Source of the DNA: Fodinibius sediminis
Lineage (GTDB): Bacteria; Bacteroidota; Rhodothermia; Balneolales; Balneolaceae
DNA: 64,000 bases
Direction of reading: 5' to 3'
Assembly (NCBI RefSeq): GCF_900182555.1
Contig: NZ_FXTH01000003.1
Coordinates: forward strand, 62,001-126,000
The notes beneath the pieces are model-generated. The model did no database searches. It had not been told where the DNA came from and was given only the letters and a program-made list of their open reading frames with translations. The translations under genes and the position numbers were made by a program. This document shows positions 34,159 through 43,251 of the stretch, piece by piece (the stretch's first letter is position 1; each line of letters starts with the position of its first letter).

Positions 34159-34509
34159 TTATAGATGACTTAAAATATTAACAATTTTTCCATTGGGATC
34201 TTTAACAAAAAACCGGCGCACACCCCAGGGCTCATTAGCAGGGGGATAAACAATCTCCAGTTGCTGCTCTTTTGCTTTTGTAAATATTTGGTCAACATCC
34301 TCTACTTCAATACTGATGTCCGGATGCGGTACTTCCGGTTTATCATTGCGGATGAGATTTACCTGCGAAGATGGGTTGCTTTCTGAAATAAAAGTAATGA
34401 TCCAATCCATATCCATCGCAACATTCAATCCCAGGAATCCTTGGTAAAATTCAATGCTCTTTGCCGGATTTCCTGATTCTATATTTGGCACTATTCTCCT
34501 AATTGGCAT
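34159..34509 (-). CDS. VOC family (glyoxalase-like) protein
   Basis: This 116-residue VOC domain has MPIRRIVPNIESGNPAKSIEFYQGFLGLNVAMDMDWIITF, then DISIEVEDVDQIFTKAKEQQLEIVYPPANEPWGVRRFFVKDPNGKIVNIL. The closing 'W(G)VRRFFv.DPnG.ivNi' block is typical of bleomycin-resistance/glyoxalase-like proteins. It is a single gene beside a long gene-poor gap. The ligand is unknown. Confidence 0.88.
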   Translation of the reverse strand: MPIRRIVPNIESGNPAKSIEFYQGFLGLNVAMDMDWIITFISESNPSSQVNLIRNDKPEVPHPDISIEVEDVDQIFTKAKEQQLEIVYPPANEPWGVRRFFVKDPNGKIVNILSHL

Positions 34510-35408
34510 GTTGTTTAACTTTGGTTGTAAATTTTATTTTGCAATCAAACGACCTTGAATCTATAGGGCTAAATTATCGTCAGCTGTATGGAAGCTAACA
34601 GCGGGGACAATACAGTACCAGCTATACCATTGGTTGAGTATTTACCACTTGTGGGACAGCCCGGTAGCGGTTATTTGGTGACTGCAACCGGCGCGTTGGC
34701 TTCCGATGACCTTGTTATTCCTCCTGTAGACCGGTCCTTTCATTTGAGCAGAGTTAATATCCTCAAATATCATTCTTTCTTCCACCGTTATGACTTTTAA
34801 TTTTGTGGTTTGAATGTGTCTTTAATACATATGATACATAGCCCAAAACGTGACACCTACCGTATCTAAATCGATATTCCCGGGTATGGACTGTGCTGGG
34901 TTCGATAGAGGTATTCGTTTTTTGGGATGGGGACAGGAAGCAGGGATCGCTGTAAGTTCTGCGTGTTGATTTAGTAGAATAGTTAATGAATTTGTACTGC
35001 ATTAATGCAGAAAATCCCGGATGACGGTGGCATTATTGGGAGAAAATAGGCCAAGGATTTGAGAGAATATTCGTATGAGATCAGGTGCAGCCTCTGAATT
35101 ACTGCGATAAGCCGATGAGGACTCCTGAAATTTATCATCTGTATTTCCTGCTGATGGTCTATTTTCCTCTTACTGTCAGCTGATCTGCTGAGGCTATTTC
35201 AGCCCGGGAATGGCACCATGATAATGCAGTTCAATTCTTGCAGCTGGACCAGTTAGGTTAAGGGGCCCGTCATATTTTCGGCCTGCAATGGATACAACAT
35301 TCGCGGCTGCTATAGAGAGTGCAGTCGGCTATGCAAATGATAGTAATGCAGCAGTACGTATTAATATTATGAGTAGAAGATTCCCCTTCAAGATCTTCCT
35401 ACACTCGC
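34510..35408. other. Gene-free stretch
   Basis: About 900 bp. Short open frames at 34588-34800 (+) and 34763-35002 (-) show no family-like features. I found no RNA gene, repeat or insertion-sequence end here. Confidence 0.45.
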
Positions 35409-35830
35409 TTATCCCGCTTCCATGCTGATCATCCAGCGGTCGGTCAGGTTTCCGAGCCAGTCGCCCCAGAACTGTTTTCAAAAGGGAATTGCACCTCACC
35501 GTCTTCGGCAAAGGCATCATATATTTCGCATGCTTTATCGGTATCATCCGGAAAAACCGTCAGGGCTATATCGCCGCTGTTTTTGTGGGCGGATTAACCG
35601 GGAAATACATCATTTGCCATAATCATGTTTCCGGTGCATTGATAGCGGGCATGAAGCACCTTGTCGGTATATTCGTCCGGCACTTCCATATTGGGATTAT
35701 CATGACGGTCCCGGATATGCACTTTGCCACCCAAGATCTGCTGATGGTAGGCAGGGGCTTTGTTGTTGATTCTCGGCCTTGGATGTGATATTCGATCTGC
35801 TGTGATTGCGCCAGGTACCAAATAAAGAAG
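35409..35830 (-). pseudogene. Decayed PhnB-like VOC gene
   Basis: On the minus strand, 35797 to ~35600 reads AYHQQILGGKVHIRDRHDNPNM followed by EVPDEYTDKVLHARYQCTGNMIMANDVFPG. A TAA then interrupts. The same frame continues KNSGDIALTVFPDDTDKACEIYDAFAEDGEVQFPFENS. A frameshift leads into FWGDWLGNLTDRWMISMEAG and a stop at 35409-35411. This is the normal order of a PhnB domain ('DKVLHA', 'MASD', 'FPDDTEKA', 'FWG..FG.L.DRFG..WMI'). At least one nonsense change, one frameshift and a small deletion (DR-FGVS-WMI) are present, and the N-terminal strand is lost. The gene is not functional. Confidence 0.75.
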
Positions 35831-36292
35831 TTATGCTGGCATGGTTAAATAGCTGGCAGGACTTTAAAATCGACTTGAGGAGCACTGCCGGTAAAGACCA
35901 GACAAAGTGGTTGAATTGATAGAAGAAAATCTTTGTAAGCAGGGGGAACTATGGCAGTAAGTTTTAGAATAGCGAACAGGATCGCGGCGTTATTGTCATA
36001 GAAAGTGCCGAATCTTCTCTCAATCCCTGTCTTTGTTGGGACGAGTTATGCAGGCTGTAAAACCGGACATGAGAACACCAGGGTCGTTGTAACCGCTCTC
36101 ACCTCTTTATTTACAAGAGAGGCTTTGTGGTTTTCCCTGTATGATATGGGTGAAAACTATTGGCTTGCGCTGCTAAAGGCGGCAAATTTTTGAATCTTTT
36201 AGACCACCTAAAGGCAAGATGCCTTAGCATGATAACCGTAAAAGCATATTACGGATTGTATTTTAAGCGTGGATGGTTGTTATTATGAGGTT
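35831..36292. other. Gene-free stretch before the alkA-type gene
   Basis: About 460 bp between the decayed VOC gene and the glycosylase gene. No gene, RNA or clear repeat is seen. It should contain the promoter for the downstream gene. Confidence 0.45.
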
Positions 36293-37198
36293 ATGCCTGA
36301 AACTGAACAAACCATATACCTCAAAAAACCAGACCTATTTTCGTTCCCGGAATGCCTGCACTTCCTCGATCGGGGATATGACGATTGCCTGTACCATATC
36401 GATATCAATAGAAAAAGTGTGTATAAGGCTCTGAAGATTGGAGCCGATCGCTACCTGACTCGGGTGAGCGATCATGAAGACGAATTAAAAATTGAAATAC
36501 TTCTGGGTGATACCTCCGAAGAATACGAGCAAGGGATCAAAAATTATATTATTGACTGGTTTGACCTAAAAAGAGATTTAAAGCCCTTTTATTGTAAACT
36601 TAATAATTATGAAAACCTCTCATGGATGACCAACCGTTACCACGGGCTTCGTTTAATGGGCATCCCCGACCTCTTTGAGGCCCTGTGCTGGTGTGTGACC
36701 GGACAACAGATTAATCTTTCTTTTGCCTACCGGTTGAAACGAAGGCTTGTAGAGGCCTATGGCCGCTCCGTCACTTATGATGGAAAAACATTTTACTATT
36801 TCCCGGAGCCGGAAGTGCTGTTCCGTCTGGAAATCAGTGCGTTCAGAAAACTCCAATTCTCCAGACGTAAAGCCGAGTACATCATAGGAATATCACAGCA
36901 ATTTGCTGAAGGGGAAATGACGAAAAAGCAGTTGGGCAGCTGTGAAAACCGGACGGAGATGTTGAAGCGACTGTTAAAAATTAGGGGCGTCGGTGAATGG
37001 ACGGCCAATTATGTCCTGATGAAATCGATGGGCAGAACCGATTGCGTGACCTATGGCGATACCGGCCTGCAGAGCTCGGTATCATCCCTGCTTGAATTGA
37101 ACCGCAAGCCCACGCGAAAGGAAATTGAGAGAGTCTTTGCCCCTTTTAAAGGCTGGGAGTCGTACCTCAATATCTACCTGTGGAGGAGCTTGGGCTAA
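36293..37198 (+). CDS. DNA-3-methyladenine glycosylase II (AlkA-type)
   Basis: This ~301-residue helix-hairpin-helix GPD glycosylase removes alkylated bases from DNA. The N-terminal AlkA beta domain is followed by DLFEALCWCVTGQQINLSFAYRLKRRLVEAYG. The HhH-GPD signature is LLKIRGVGEWTANYVLMKSMGRTDCVTYGDTGLQ, where the Asp of YGDTGL is in the catalytic position. The start is at the second Met (MPETEQTIYL), as the first 8 codons from 36269 are unconserved. Together with the Ada-type gene 5 kb to the left it suggests a local alkylation-repair set, though they are not in one operon. Confidence 0.9.
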   Translation: MPETEQTIYLKKPDLFSFPECLHFLDRGYDDCLYHIDINRKSVYKALKIGADRYLTRVSDHEDELKIEILLGDTSEEYEQGIKNYIIDWFDLKRDLKPFYCKLNNYENLSWMTNRYHGLRLMGIPDLFEALCWCVTGQQINLSFAYRLKRRLVEAYGRSVTYDGKTFYYFPEPEVLFRLEISAFRKLQFSRRKAEYIIGISQQFAEGEMTKKQLGSCENRTEMLKRLLKIRGVGEWTANYVLMKSMGRTDCVTYGDTGLQSSVSSLLELNRKPTRKEIERVFAPFKGWESYLNIYLWRSLG

Positions 37199-38105
37199 GG
37201 ATATGGAGTGTTTTCAGGCGATCGGTTGATGCGTATTTAAATGAGGAGTGGTCACTTAGTCTGATATGAAAATCAATGAACAAAGAATCTTTTTATACGT
37301 GTTCTGCTACTTGGGCAGTGATGAATGGCCTGCTCATAGTAATTATCGGATAGGATAGTTATTTGGCTTTTGCCACTTTAATGCCAGAGATGGGCAGAAT
37401 GAAAAAAAGCTGGGAGTGAATACTAATGTGGGTTAAGGCGGCCGCTAAACTACTATGGTCAACCGCCATCTCCGGATAGCCCGTCGTCTCCCCCCCTCTA
37501 AAGGATTTAATCTTACTTCCTTTCATTTTTGTCTGCTGGCTTTATGGCTGGTCCGCCACTCACCGTTACCAATAATTCTCAAAAAGAAGCTGTATGGGTT
37601 CCACTCCCTAACGAAAGACAAAAACTCCTGCCTACGCAGCTTCGGAAATCAGCGCAGATCCATATCCCGGAAAGCCTGGTATCATGTGTCGTTACTCGTC
37701 GGTTGTTATTAATCAGAAAGTTGATAGCATAACTCAAATGAAAAGTGAATCGCTCGTACATAATGGAAGAACAGCTCTATTCCTTTTATAAACGATATTG
37801 ATGGCGATATTGGGATTACAAGCCCGGATTAAAGTTTTTTGGCTTAATTATAGAGGTGATTAATTAGTTAGTTATCACTGCAGGCTATATAGGCTTATGA
37901 ACGGTCGGAGAATTATTAAAAGGCAGTCCCAATTGGCAGGGGGAAGCCCAAGGTATTGTAGTTCATAATGATGAATTAATATTGTTGGTCTGGTTGAAAA
38001 AAATCCATCCGGAGCCCCCTGTCACAGTCAGGTTCACGGTTATTCTTTCGTCTGATCCCTGCAGAAGCGGCGGGAGACGGTTAGGCAGGGAATAAACTTT
38101 TAAAC
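37199..38105. other. Gene-free stretch
   Basis: About 900 bp. Short frames at 37455-37732 look non-coding to me. No RNA gene or repeat is seen. A TGTCACA at 38020-38026 lacks a CGTC at the right spacing and has no gene after it. Confidence 0.45.
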
Positions 38106-38669
38106 TCATTTTAGCAGTGAGAGGTTTTCGAAGGGAAATACCCGGTAACTGTAGGTTAAGAGGCCGGGGACTGGCTTACGATCTTTCTCTGGAGTAAGGA
38201 TCTTCTGAATATAGGCAATCTGGCCGAAATGGTAGAGGTCATGTTGAATAATTCCTGTCAGCAGGTAGCGGTAGGAGTAGGGTTTGCCGTGCACCCGCTG
38301 ATCCAGTATGGTGTCATCGTATTGCCGCAGCAGGGCCAGGAGACTGCGCTGGTTGGATCTGAGTTCGTCAAGCATAACCGGCCAGACCTTTTGGGCATCG
38401 GTGCAAAACCGTGACCAGTCAAAGGTCTCTTCCTGTTCCGGCAGTTCCCCTGTCTGTCCGCGCAGCTGCTGTTCAGCGAATCGCCGCCAGGCCAGTATAT
38501 GGGCCAGGAGCTCAGCAATAGAATGCACGCCGGCGGCCGGCGTTTTAAACAGGAATCGGGTATCAAGTGAGGTGAGTATGGAGCGCATGGATGGGCCATA
38601 CCAGGGATCCCCTTCAAAGACGAGGGCCAGTTGTTTTTCAATTTGTTGCAGGGACAGGTCGGGATGCAT
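38106..38669 (-). CDS. DinB family protein
   Basis: This 187-residue DinB/DUF1572-like helical bundle runs from MHPDLSLQQIEKQLALVFEGDPWYGPSMRSIL. It has IAELLAHILAWRRFAEQQLRG and LLTGIIQHDLYHFGQIAYIQKIL. The metal-binding His set is H in AELLAHILAWR plus HDLYH. The frame is open to 38786, but residues before 38669 are not family-like and overlap the shared promoter region with the divergent CGNR-type gene. The substrate is unknown. Confidence 0.86.
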   Translation of the reverse strand: MHPDLSLQQIEKQLALVFEGDPWYGPSMRSILTSLDTRFLFKTPAAGVHSIAELLAHILAWRRFAEQQLRGQTGELPEQEETFDWSRFCTDAQKVWPVMLDELRSNQRSLLALLRQYDDTILDQRVHGKPYSYRYLLTGIIQHDLYHFGQIAYIQKILTPEKDRKPVPGLLTYSYRVFPFENLSLLK

Positions 38670-38795
38670 AATATTTACTTTACTGTCTAAAGTAGTTTCA
38701 ATAGTAAAAATATATACAGCTAAATTATCACCTCCAAAGTTTATTTTAGTAGTAAAACGGGGTATATTGCAGAAACTTGAATCCACAGCTTGACT

Positions 38796-39416
38796 ATGAA
38801 AGAACGTTCCATAGAAACACTTCCCCTGGACGGAGGGGTTTTATGCCTGAACTTTATAAATACGGTCCACGACTATTTGAAACCAGATCCCTATGATTAC
38901 CTGGAGGATTACAGTGATCTGCTGGAATGGTCGGAGAAGGCGGGCCTTATGAGTTCTGAAGAGAGGGAAACTCTTAGTTTGCTTGCGCAATCAAATATAG
39001 AAGGGGCTGCCAGAGTCCATCGGGAGGCCATTGAGCTGCGTGGGCTATTCTACGAGCTGTTCCGGTGTATTGCAAACGGACAAATGCCGGACAGGCATAC
39101 CCAGGATACCTTCAATGCACGACTGCAGCAGGCCATGAGATTTCTGAAATTAACGATAGATAAAGAAATGCAGGTAGAGCAGCTATGGGATAGCCCGAAG
39201 GACCTTGCATATCCCATGCGTCCTGTATTGAAATCTGCATACGAGCTGCTCACCTCCGGGAAGCTGGAGCGGGTGAAAGCGTGTGGTGCCTGCGGCTGGC
39301 TCTTTTTTGACAAGAGCAAAAACAGGAGCCGCAAATGGTGCAGCATGGAAAGCTGCGGAAGCAACGAAAAAGCAAAGCGGTACTATCATCGAACCAAAAA
39401 CAAAAAAGAGGACTGA
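38796..39416 (+). CDS. ABATE/CGNR zinc-finger putative transcriptional regulator
   Basis: This ~206-residue protein has the ABATE domain (LPLDGGVLCLNFINTVHDY, then DLLEWSEKAGLMSSEE) and ends with a CGNR-type zinc ribbon. The ribbon reads VKACGACGWLFFDKSKNRSRKWCSMESCGSNEKAKRYYHRTK, with paired Cys in CGACGWLF and CSMESCG. Such proteins are regarded as stress-linked transcription regulators. It is divergent from a DinB gene with a 126-bp AT-rich gap. ATG at 38796 is used; a TTG at 38790 is in frame. The zinc finger has CGSN where most have CGNR. Confidence 0.88.
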   Translation: MKERSIETLPLDGGVLCLNFINTVHDYLKPDPYDYLEDYSDLLEWSEKAGLMSSEERETLSLLAQSNIEGAARVHREAIELRGLFYELFRCIANGQMPDRHTQDTFNARLQQAMRFLKLTIDKEMQVEQLWDSPKDLAYPMRPVLKSAYELLTSGKLERVKACGACGWLFFDKSKNRSRKWCSMESCGSNEKAKRYYHRTKNKKED

Positions 39417-40266
39417 GGTTCCATCGCCCGTATTTGGTGGGTCCTCAGCGGGGTTTTTAGGTTCTAAGTGTTAAAGAAATAAATTACCACTGATAGGAGG
39501 CCAAACAGGCGTCAGGCTTATGCTAAGGTGATTGAAATCAGAATCTTTGGTTTTGAATAGGGTTTGACCCTGGAATACCTCCCCCCTCCTTCCCTTAGAG
39601 CTTGTGGCTGTCGGCCGGTAAAGGAAGATTATGCTTATGGGATTCATGATCATGTCCGGCCAATCCCAGACGTCATGAAAATGTTCTTTTGCTGCCGGTG
39701 AAGGACAAGGAACCCATCAGGCATATGCATCAGGCATATGGTAGACAAGGCCGACCATACTGCTACACTGGGCAGTAGGATCATCAATAATCTGCAGGAT
39801 GATTTCATGTTTCCACCGATGCAGTTCTGAAAATACTTGCAATATATTTTAATTCAATTAAAAAACCGATCATTTAGATCAATTGCTGGAACTTGTCGGG
39901 GATATTTTTGGCATTTCATAGGGTGTTGCATTTCATTCATTGGCCAGTTCAATGATCCCTGGTCTTTGGCTGGTGGCCTTGCAGCATTTAAAACCTGTAA
40001 TGTCATGGAATGCAATTTTTTTACATAGTATTCGCGGGAGATATAAAAAATGTTTGCGCCGGAGTTGGTAAGCAGGCTTCGGAAGATAATAAGAATACAG
40101 AATCCGGAAAATAACCCTTATCTTTGCCCGCCTTAAAAGGACCTCCAGGTTGTGTGTCAGAAGAACTTAGGAACAACTGAAACTAACCGATGGTGTCGCA
40201 GGGGATCGCCTGTATCCAGACAACAGCCCCCATAACATATAATGATAGTTTAATTGGCAATAACGA
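39417..40266. other. Gene-free stretch
   Basis: About 850 bp. It contains a 13-bp tandem duplication at 39715-39740 and otherwise no gene, RNA or repeat I can support. A 63-codon frame at 39837-40028 is not convincing. The right end must hold the promoter of the SulP gene. Confidence 0.45.
39715..39740. repeat. 13-bp perfect tandem duplication
   Basis: CATCAGGCATATG occurs twice head to tail with no spacer. It looks like a simple slippage duplication in non-coding DNA. Confidence 0.8.
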
Positions 40267-41805
40267 ATGGTATTTCTCGAACAGCTCAAGAACTACGAAT
40301 ATAACCTGAAAAACGAAGTGTTATCCGGGCTTACGGTGGCGTTGGCCCTGGTGCCCGAGGCGGTTGCCTTCTCACTGATAGCGGAAGTAAGTCCCCTGGT
40401 CGGATTGTACTCAGCCTTTATCATCGGACTCATTACGGCCCTGCTGGGCGGCCGTCCGGGAATGATTTCGGGTGCTACGGGGGCTATTGCCGTGGTCGTG
40501 GTGAGCCTGGTTGCGCGACACGGTGTTGAATATCTGTTTGCAGCGGTGGTCCTGATGGGAGTTATCCAGATTCTCATCGGGGCCCTGCGGCTGGGCAAAT
40601 TTATACGTCTGGTTCCTCATGCCGTCATGTACGGCTTTGTCAACGGGCTGGCAATTGTCATCTTCATGGCCCAGTTCAAACAGTTCCAATACGAGGGGGC
40701 CGGCGGAGCCATGCACTGGATTACAGGTACTCCCCTGATCATAATGCTCGGCTTTGTACTGCTGACGATGGCAATCATTCATTTTCTGCCCAAGTTGACC
40801 AAGGCTATACCGGCATCGCTGGCAGCTATCTTGGTGGTCTCGGGAATCATCATTTCGCTGGGCATACCCACAAAAACAGTGGGCGATATTGCGTCTATTT
40901 CGGGCGGGCTTCCCTCCTTTCATATTCCGGATGTCCCCTTTAATCTTGAAACCCTGATGATTGTATTTCCCTACTCGCTGATTATGGCGCTGGTAGGCTT
41001 GATAGAAAGCCTGCTGACGCTGGCCGTTGTTGATGAGATGACAGAGACCCGGGGACGCGGCAACAAGGAAAGTGTGGCACAGGGCATCGCCAACACGGTA
41101 TGCGGTGTGTTTGGCGGGATGGGCGGCTGTGCCATGATTGGTCAGAGTATCATCAACGTTAGCTCAGGCGGGCGGAACCGAATATCGGGTGTTGTGGCGG
41201 CTGTTGCGCTGCTACTGTTTGTACTCATGGGTTCTTCGCTGATTGAGCAGGTACCCATGGCAGCGCTTGTGGGACTGATGTTCATGGTGGCGATAGGAAC
41301 CTTTGAATGGGCCAGTCTGCGCATGTTCAAAAATGTGCCTCACACCGATTTCATAGTGATGATAACGGTGGCCCTGGTGACGGTCATCTTCCACAACCTG
41401 GCCGTGGCTGTGCTGATCGGGGTAATTATTTCTGCACTGAAATTTGCCTGGGAGAATGCCCTGCGGATCCGTGCCCGCAAGCGCATTGACGAGGAAGGCA
41501 TCAAGCACTATGAAATCTACGGTCCGCTCTTTTTCGGATCGGTGGGACTCTTCCAGGAGAAATTCAAGGTGGATGAGGATCCCGAGGAAGTAATTATCGA
41601 CTTTGAAGAATCGCGCGTGGTGGATCACTCGGCTATTGAAGCGCTGAATAAAGTCACCGAGCGCTATGCCAAAGTGGGCAAGACGGTTCATCTCAAGCAC
41701 CTCAGTTCAGACTGCCGGGATATGCTCGACAATGCTTCGGCCATCATCGATGTGAATTACTGGGAGGATCCCCGGTACAAGCTGGTTTCCGATGAGTTGG
41801 CATAA
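40267..41805 (+). CDS. SulP family anion transporter with STAS domain
   Basis: This 512-residue membrane transporter of the SLC26/SulP family opens NEVLSGLTVALALVPEAVAFSLIAEVSPLVGLYSAF. It has GGRPGMISGATGAIAVVVVSLV, the GLIESLLTLAVVDEMTETRGRGNKESVAQGIAN loop and about ten further hydrophobic helices. A C-terminal cytoplasmic STAS domain follows (HYEIYGPLFFGSVGLFQEKF, then VIIDFEESRVVDHSAIEALN). Members move sulfate, bicarbonate or other anions. The 'GA(T)GAIAVVVVSLV' helix resembles bicarbonate/chloride-type members, but the substrate cannot be fixed from sequence. Confidence 0.93.
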   Translation: MVFLEQLKNYEYNLKNEVLSGLTVALALVPEAVAFSLIAEVSPLVGLYSAFIIGLITALLGGRPGMISGATGAIAVVVVSLVARHGVEYLFAAVVLMGVIQILIGALRLGKFIRLVPHAVMYGFVNGLAIVIFMAQFKQFQYEGAGGAMHWITGTPLIIMLGFVLLTMAIIHFLPKLTKAIPASLAAILVVSGIIISLGIPTKTVGDIASISGGLPSFHIPDVPFNLETLMIVFPYSLIMALVGLIESLLTLAVVDEMTETRGRGNKESVAQGIANTVCGVFGGMGGCAMIGQSIINVSSGGRNRISGVVAAVALLLFVLMGSSLIEQVPMAALVGLMFMVAIGTFEWASLRMFKNVPHTDFIVMITVALVTVIFHNLAVAVLIGVIISALKFAWENALRIRARKRIDEEGIKHYEIYGPLFFGSVGLFQEKFKVDEDPEEVIIDFEESRVVDHSAIEALNKVTERYAKVGKTVHLKHLSSDCRDMLDNASAIIDVNYWEDPRYKLVSDELA

Positions 41806-42169
41806 TAACATTTACCGGCCCGCAGAGAATGGGCAAACGGCTGCTCCCCTCTTGCGACCTGTGACAACCTAAAGGCGCTGTTCCTAAAAGGTTTGATCAT
41901 CAGCACTGGGCCCGTATGAACTTGAAATAGGATGTCTGGTAAAGCCCAGCATATCGGTGGTGAGTGCCGTTTCCACCCAGTACGGGATCTCATGAAAGGC
42001 AAACCGATAGTTCCTGCATAGCCATACTTTTTTCATGGGTAATTGCCCTGAAGGCACGTATTTCAAAGATTGCTGCGTCTTCCTGGCTTCATGTTCCCGT
42101 TCGTGAGGAAATAGCGGCATAGGTTCCACGGTAGTTCCAGTGTTATATCCTGGGTTGCCAGTTAAGGAT
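41806..42169. other. Gene-free stretch
   Basis: About 360 bp. An 81-codon minus-strand frame at 41884-42129 has no recognisable motif and may be decayed DNA continuing from the WYL remnant to its right. Confidence 0.4.
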
Positions 42170-42540
42170 CAAAGTCATTCCGGCTCCCCGGATAAGCAGC
42201 CAGCGGTAAAAGTATTCATGAGAGGAGATCTGGAAAGTCATCTTCAGCCCGCCACCTCTTTTTCTGAAGACCACTCGTGGTAGTACTTCTTATAACGGAT
42301 GTAGCAAATCATATTCTGATCAAAACGCACCACCATTTTTCGAAGGTCCGTTTCTTTTTGCAGGCTCCGTACCAAAAACGCTTTCAGCATATGTTCGTGG
42401 TATCCGTGAGTCGATCGCCGGGGACGGTACTTTTGGATGCGATCCATGCGGAACATGCGGTAGTTTGTTCGCAGCAGTCCCAGCGGTTCCACCTTGTGCT
42501 CGTACAGCTTCCCGATTGTTGTTCGCGACCTCCCCTACAG
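42170..42540 (-). pseudogene. Decayed WYL/YafY-type regulator, C-terminal part
   Basis: Minus-strand reading gives LYEHKVEPLGLLRTNYRMFRMDRIQKYRP and then LKAFLVRSLQKETDLRKMVVRFDQNMICYIRYKKYYHEW to a stop at 42244. In another frame it continues GGLKMTFQISSHEYFYRWLLIRGAG. This is the end of a WYL domain ('VEPLGL...yR.FRLDRI') followed by a WCX domain ('v.vrFd', 'MTF.iSS.EyF..WlL'). An in-frame TAG interrupts just upstream, the HTH half is absent and a frameshift lies near 42250. It is a remnant of a YafY-type ligand-sensing regulator. Confidence 0.6.
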
Positions 42541-42597
42541 CTAAATAATCAGGGAGATTAATCAGTCTATGCGGTTCATAATTGCTGATTACGTATT

Positions 42598-43128
42598 TTA
42601 GGCCAGTGCCAGCAGTTTTCTTATCGTATGCAGGTTTCGATTTGTGGAGGGGATATTCAGGCGTTGCTGTATGAAATTGCTGGAAAAAAGGGGTTTTTCA
42701 GCAGCCTGTTTGTTCACATGGACATAGACCACCCGCGGGCCCATGCAGAAGGTTTCAATTTCAGTAGAGAGGGCTTCTAATTCTTCTTGCTTTTTGCTGC
42801 TGGGTTGATCAGACAGAAAGGTGATATATCCCCTCCATCCCTCTTTCTCTTCAAAAGGGTAGCGCTCAACGGTCCTTTCGAAGTCAGCCTTGGTCCGGAT
42901 GATAACAGGCACCCTGTAGCCGAAGGTATCCGCAATCTCATGTTGTATTGCAGCGGCAAGGCCGGCTTCGTGCCGATCCGGGGACTTGAAAATCACATTG
43001 CCGCTCTGGATATAGGTCTGTACATCCGCAAGGCCCATCCCGCTGAACATTTCTCTCAGCTCGGCCATCCTGATTTTGCGATGTCCTCCAACATTAATTC
43101 CGCGAAGCAGTGCTATATAGGTTTTCAT
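42598..43128 (-). CDS. DUF1697 family protein
   Basis: This ~176-residue protein has MKTYIALLRGINVGGHRKIRMAELREMFSGMGLADVQTYIQSGNVIF, the full DUF1697 signature. IIRTKADFERTVERYPF, VYVHVNKQAAEKPLFSSNFIQQRL and the end TNRNLHTIRKLLAL follow. The family is common and of unknown function. The start at 43128 gives the conserved 'YIALLRGINVGG' opening, with 11 extra codons possible upstream. It is a neighbour of the Nramp-like gene on the same strand, 90 bp downstream of it. Confidence 0.92.
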   Translation of the reverse strand: MKTYIALLRGINVGGHRKIRMAELREMFSGMGLADVQTYIQSGNVIFKSPDRHEAGLAAAIQHEIADTFGYRVPVIIRTKADFERTVERYPFEEKEGWRGYITFLSDQPSSKKQEELEALSTEIETFCMGPRVVYVHVNKQAAEKPLFSSNFIQQRLNIPSTNRNLHTIRKLLALA

Positions 43129-43251
43129 ATCGTTCGGGCTAAGTGCGTGCACTAACATCACTGTTTTTACGGCCGGGATCGGGCCGATAGAGCGGCATTG
43201 GATACCGCCCTGTAGCGGTGAATAACATAAAGGTAATTAATAAAAGGCGGG

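Noticed and set aside
34890-34915. GGGTTCGA resembling a tRNA T-arm
   Set aside because: No acceptor, D-arm or anticodon stem can be built around it.
38020-38052. TGTCACA followed later by CGTC, possible fourth ECF41 promoter
   Set aside because: The spacer is 22 bases rather than 16-17, and no gene starts downstream on that strand.
41861-41867. Minus-strand TGTCACA near 41.86 kb
   Set aside because: No CGTC at 16-17 bases (CAGC is found), and it lies between convergent units with no gene to drive.
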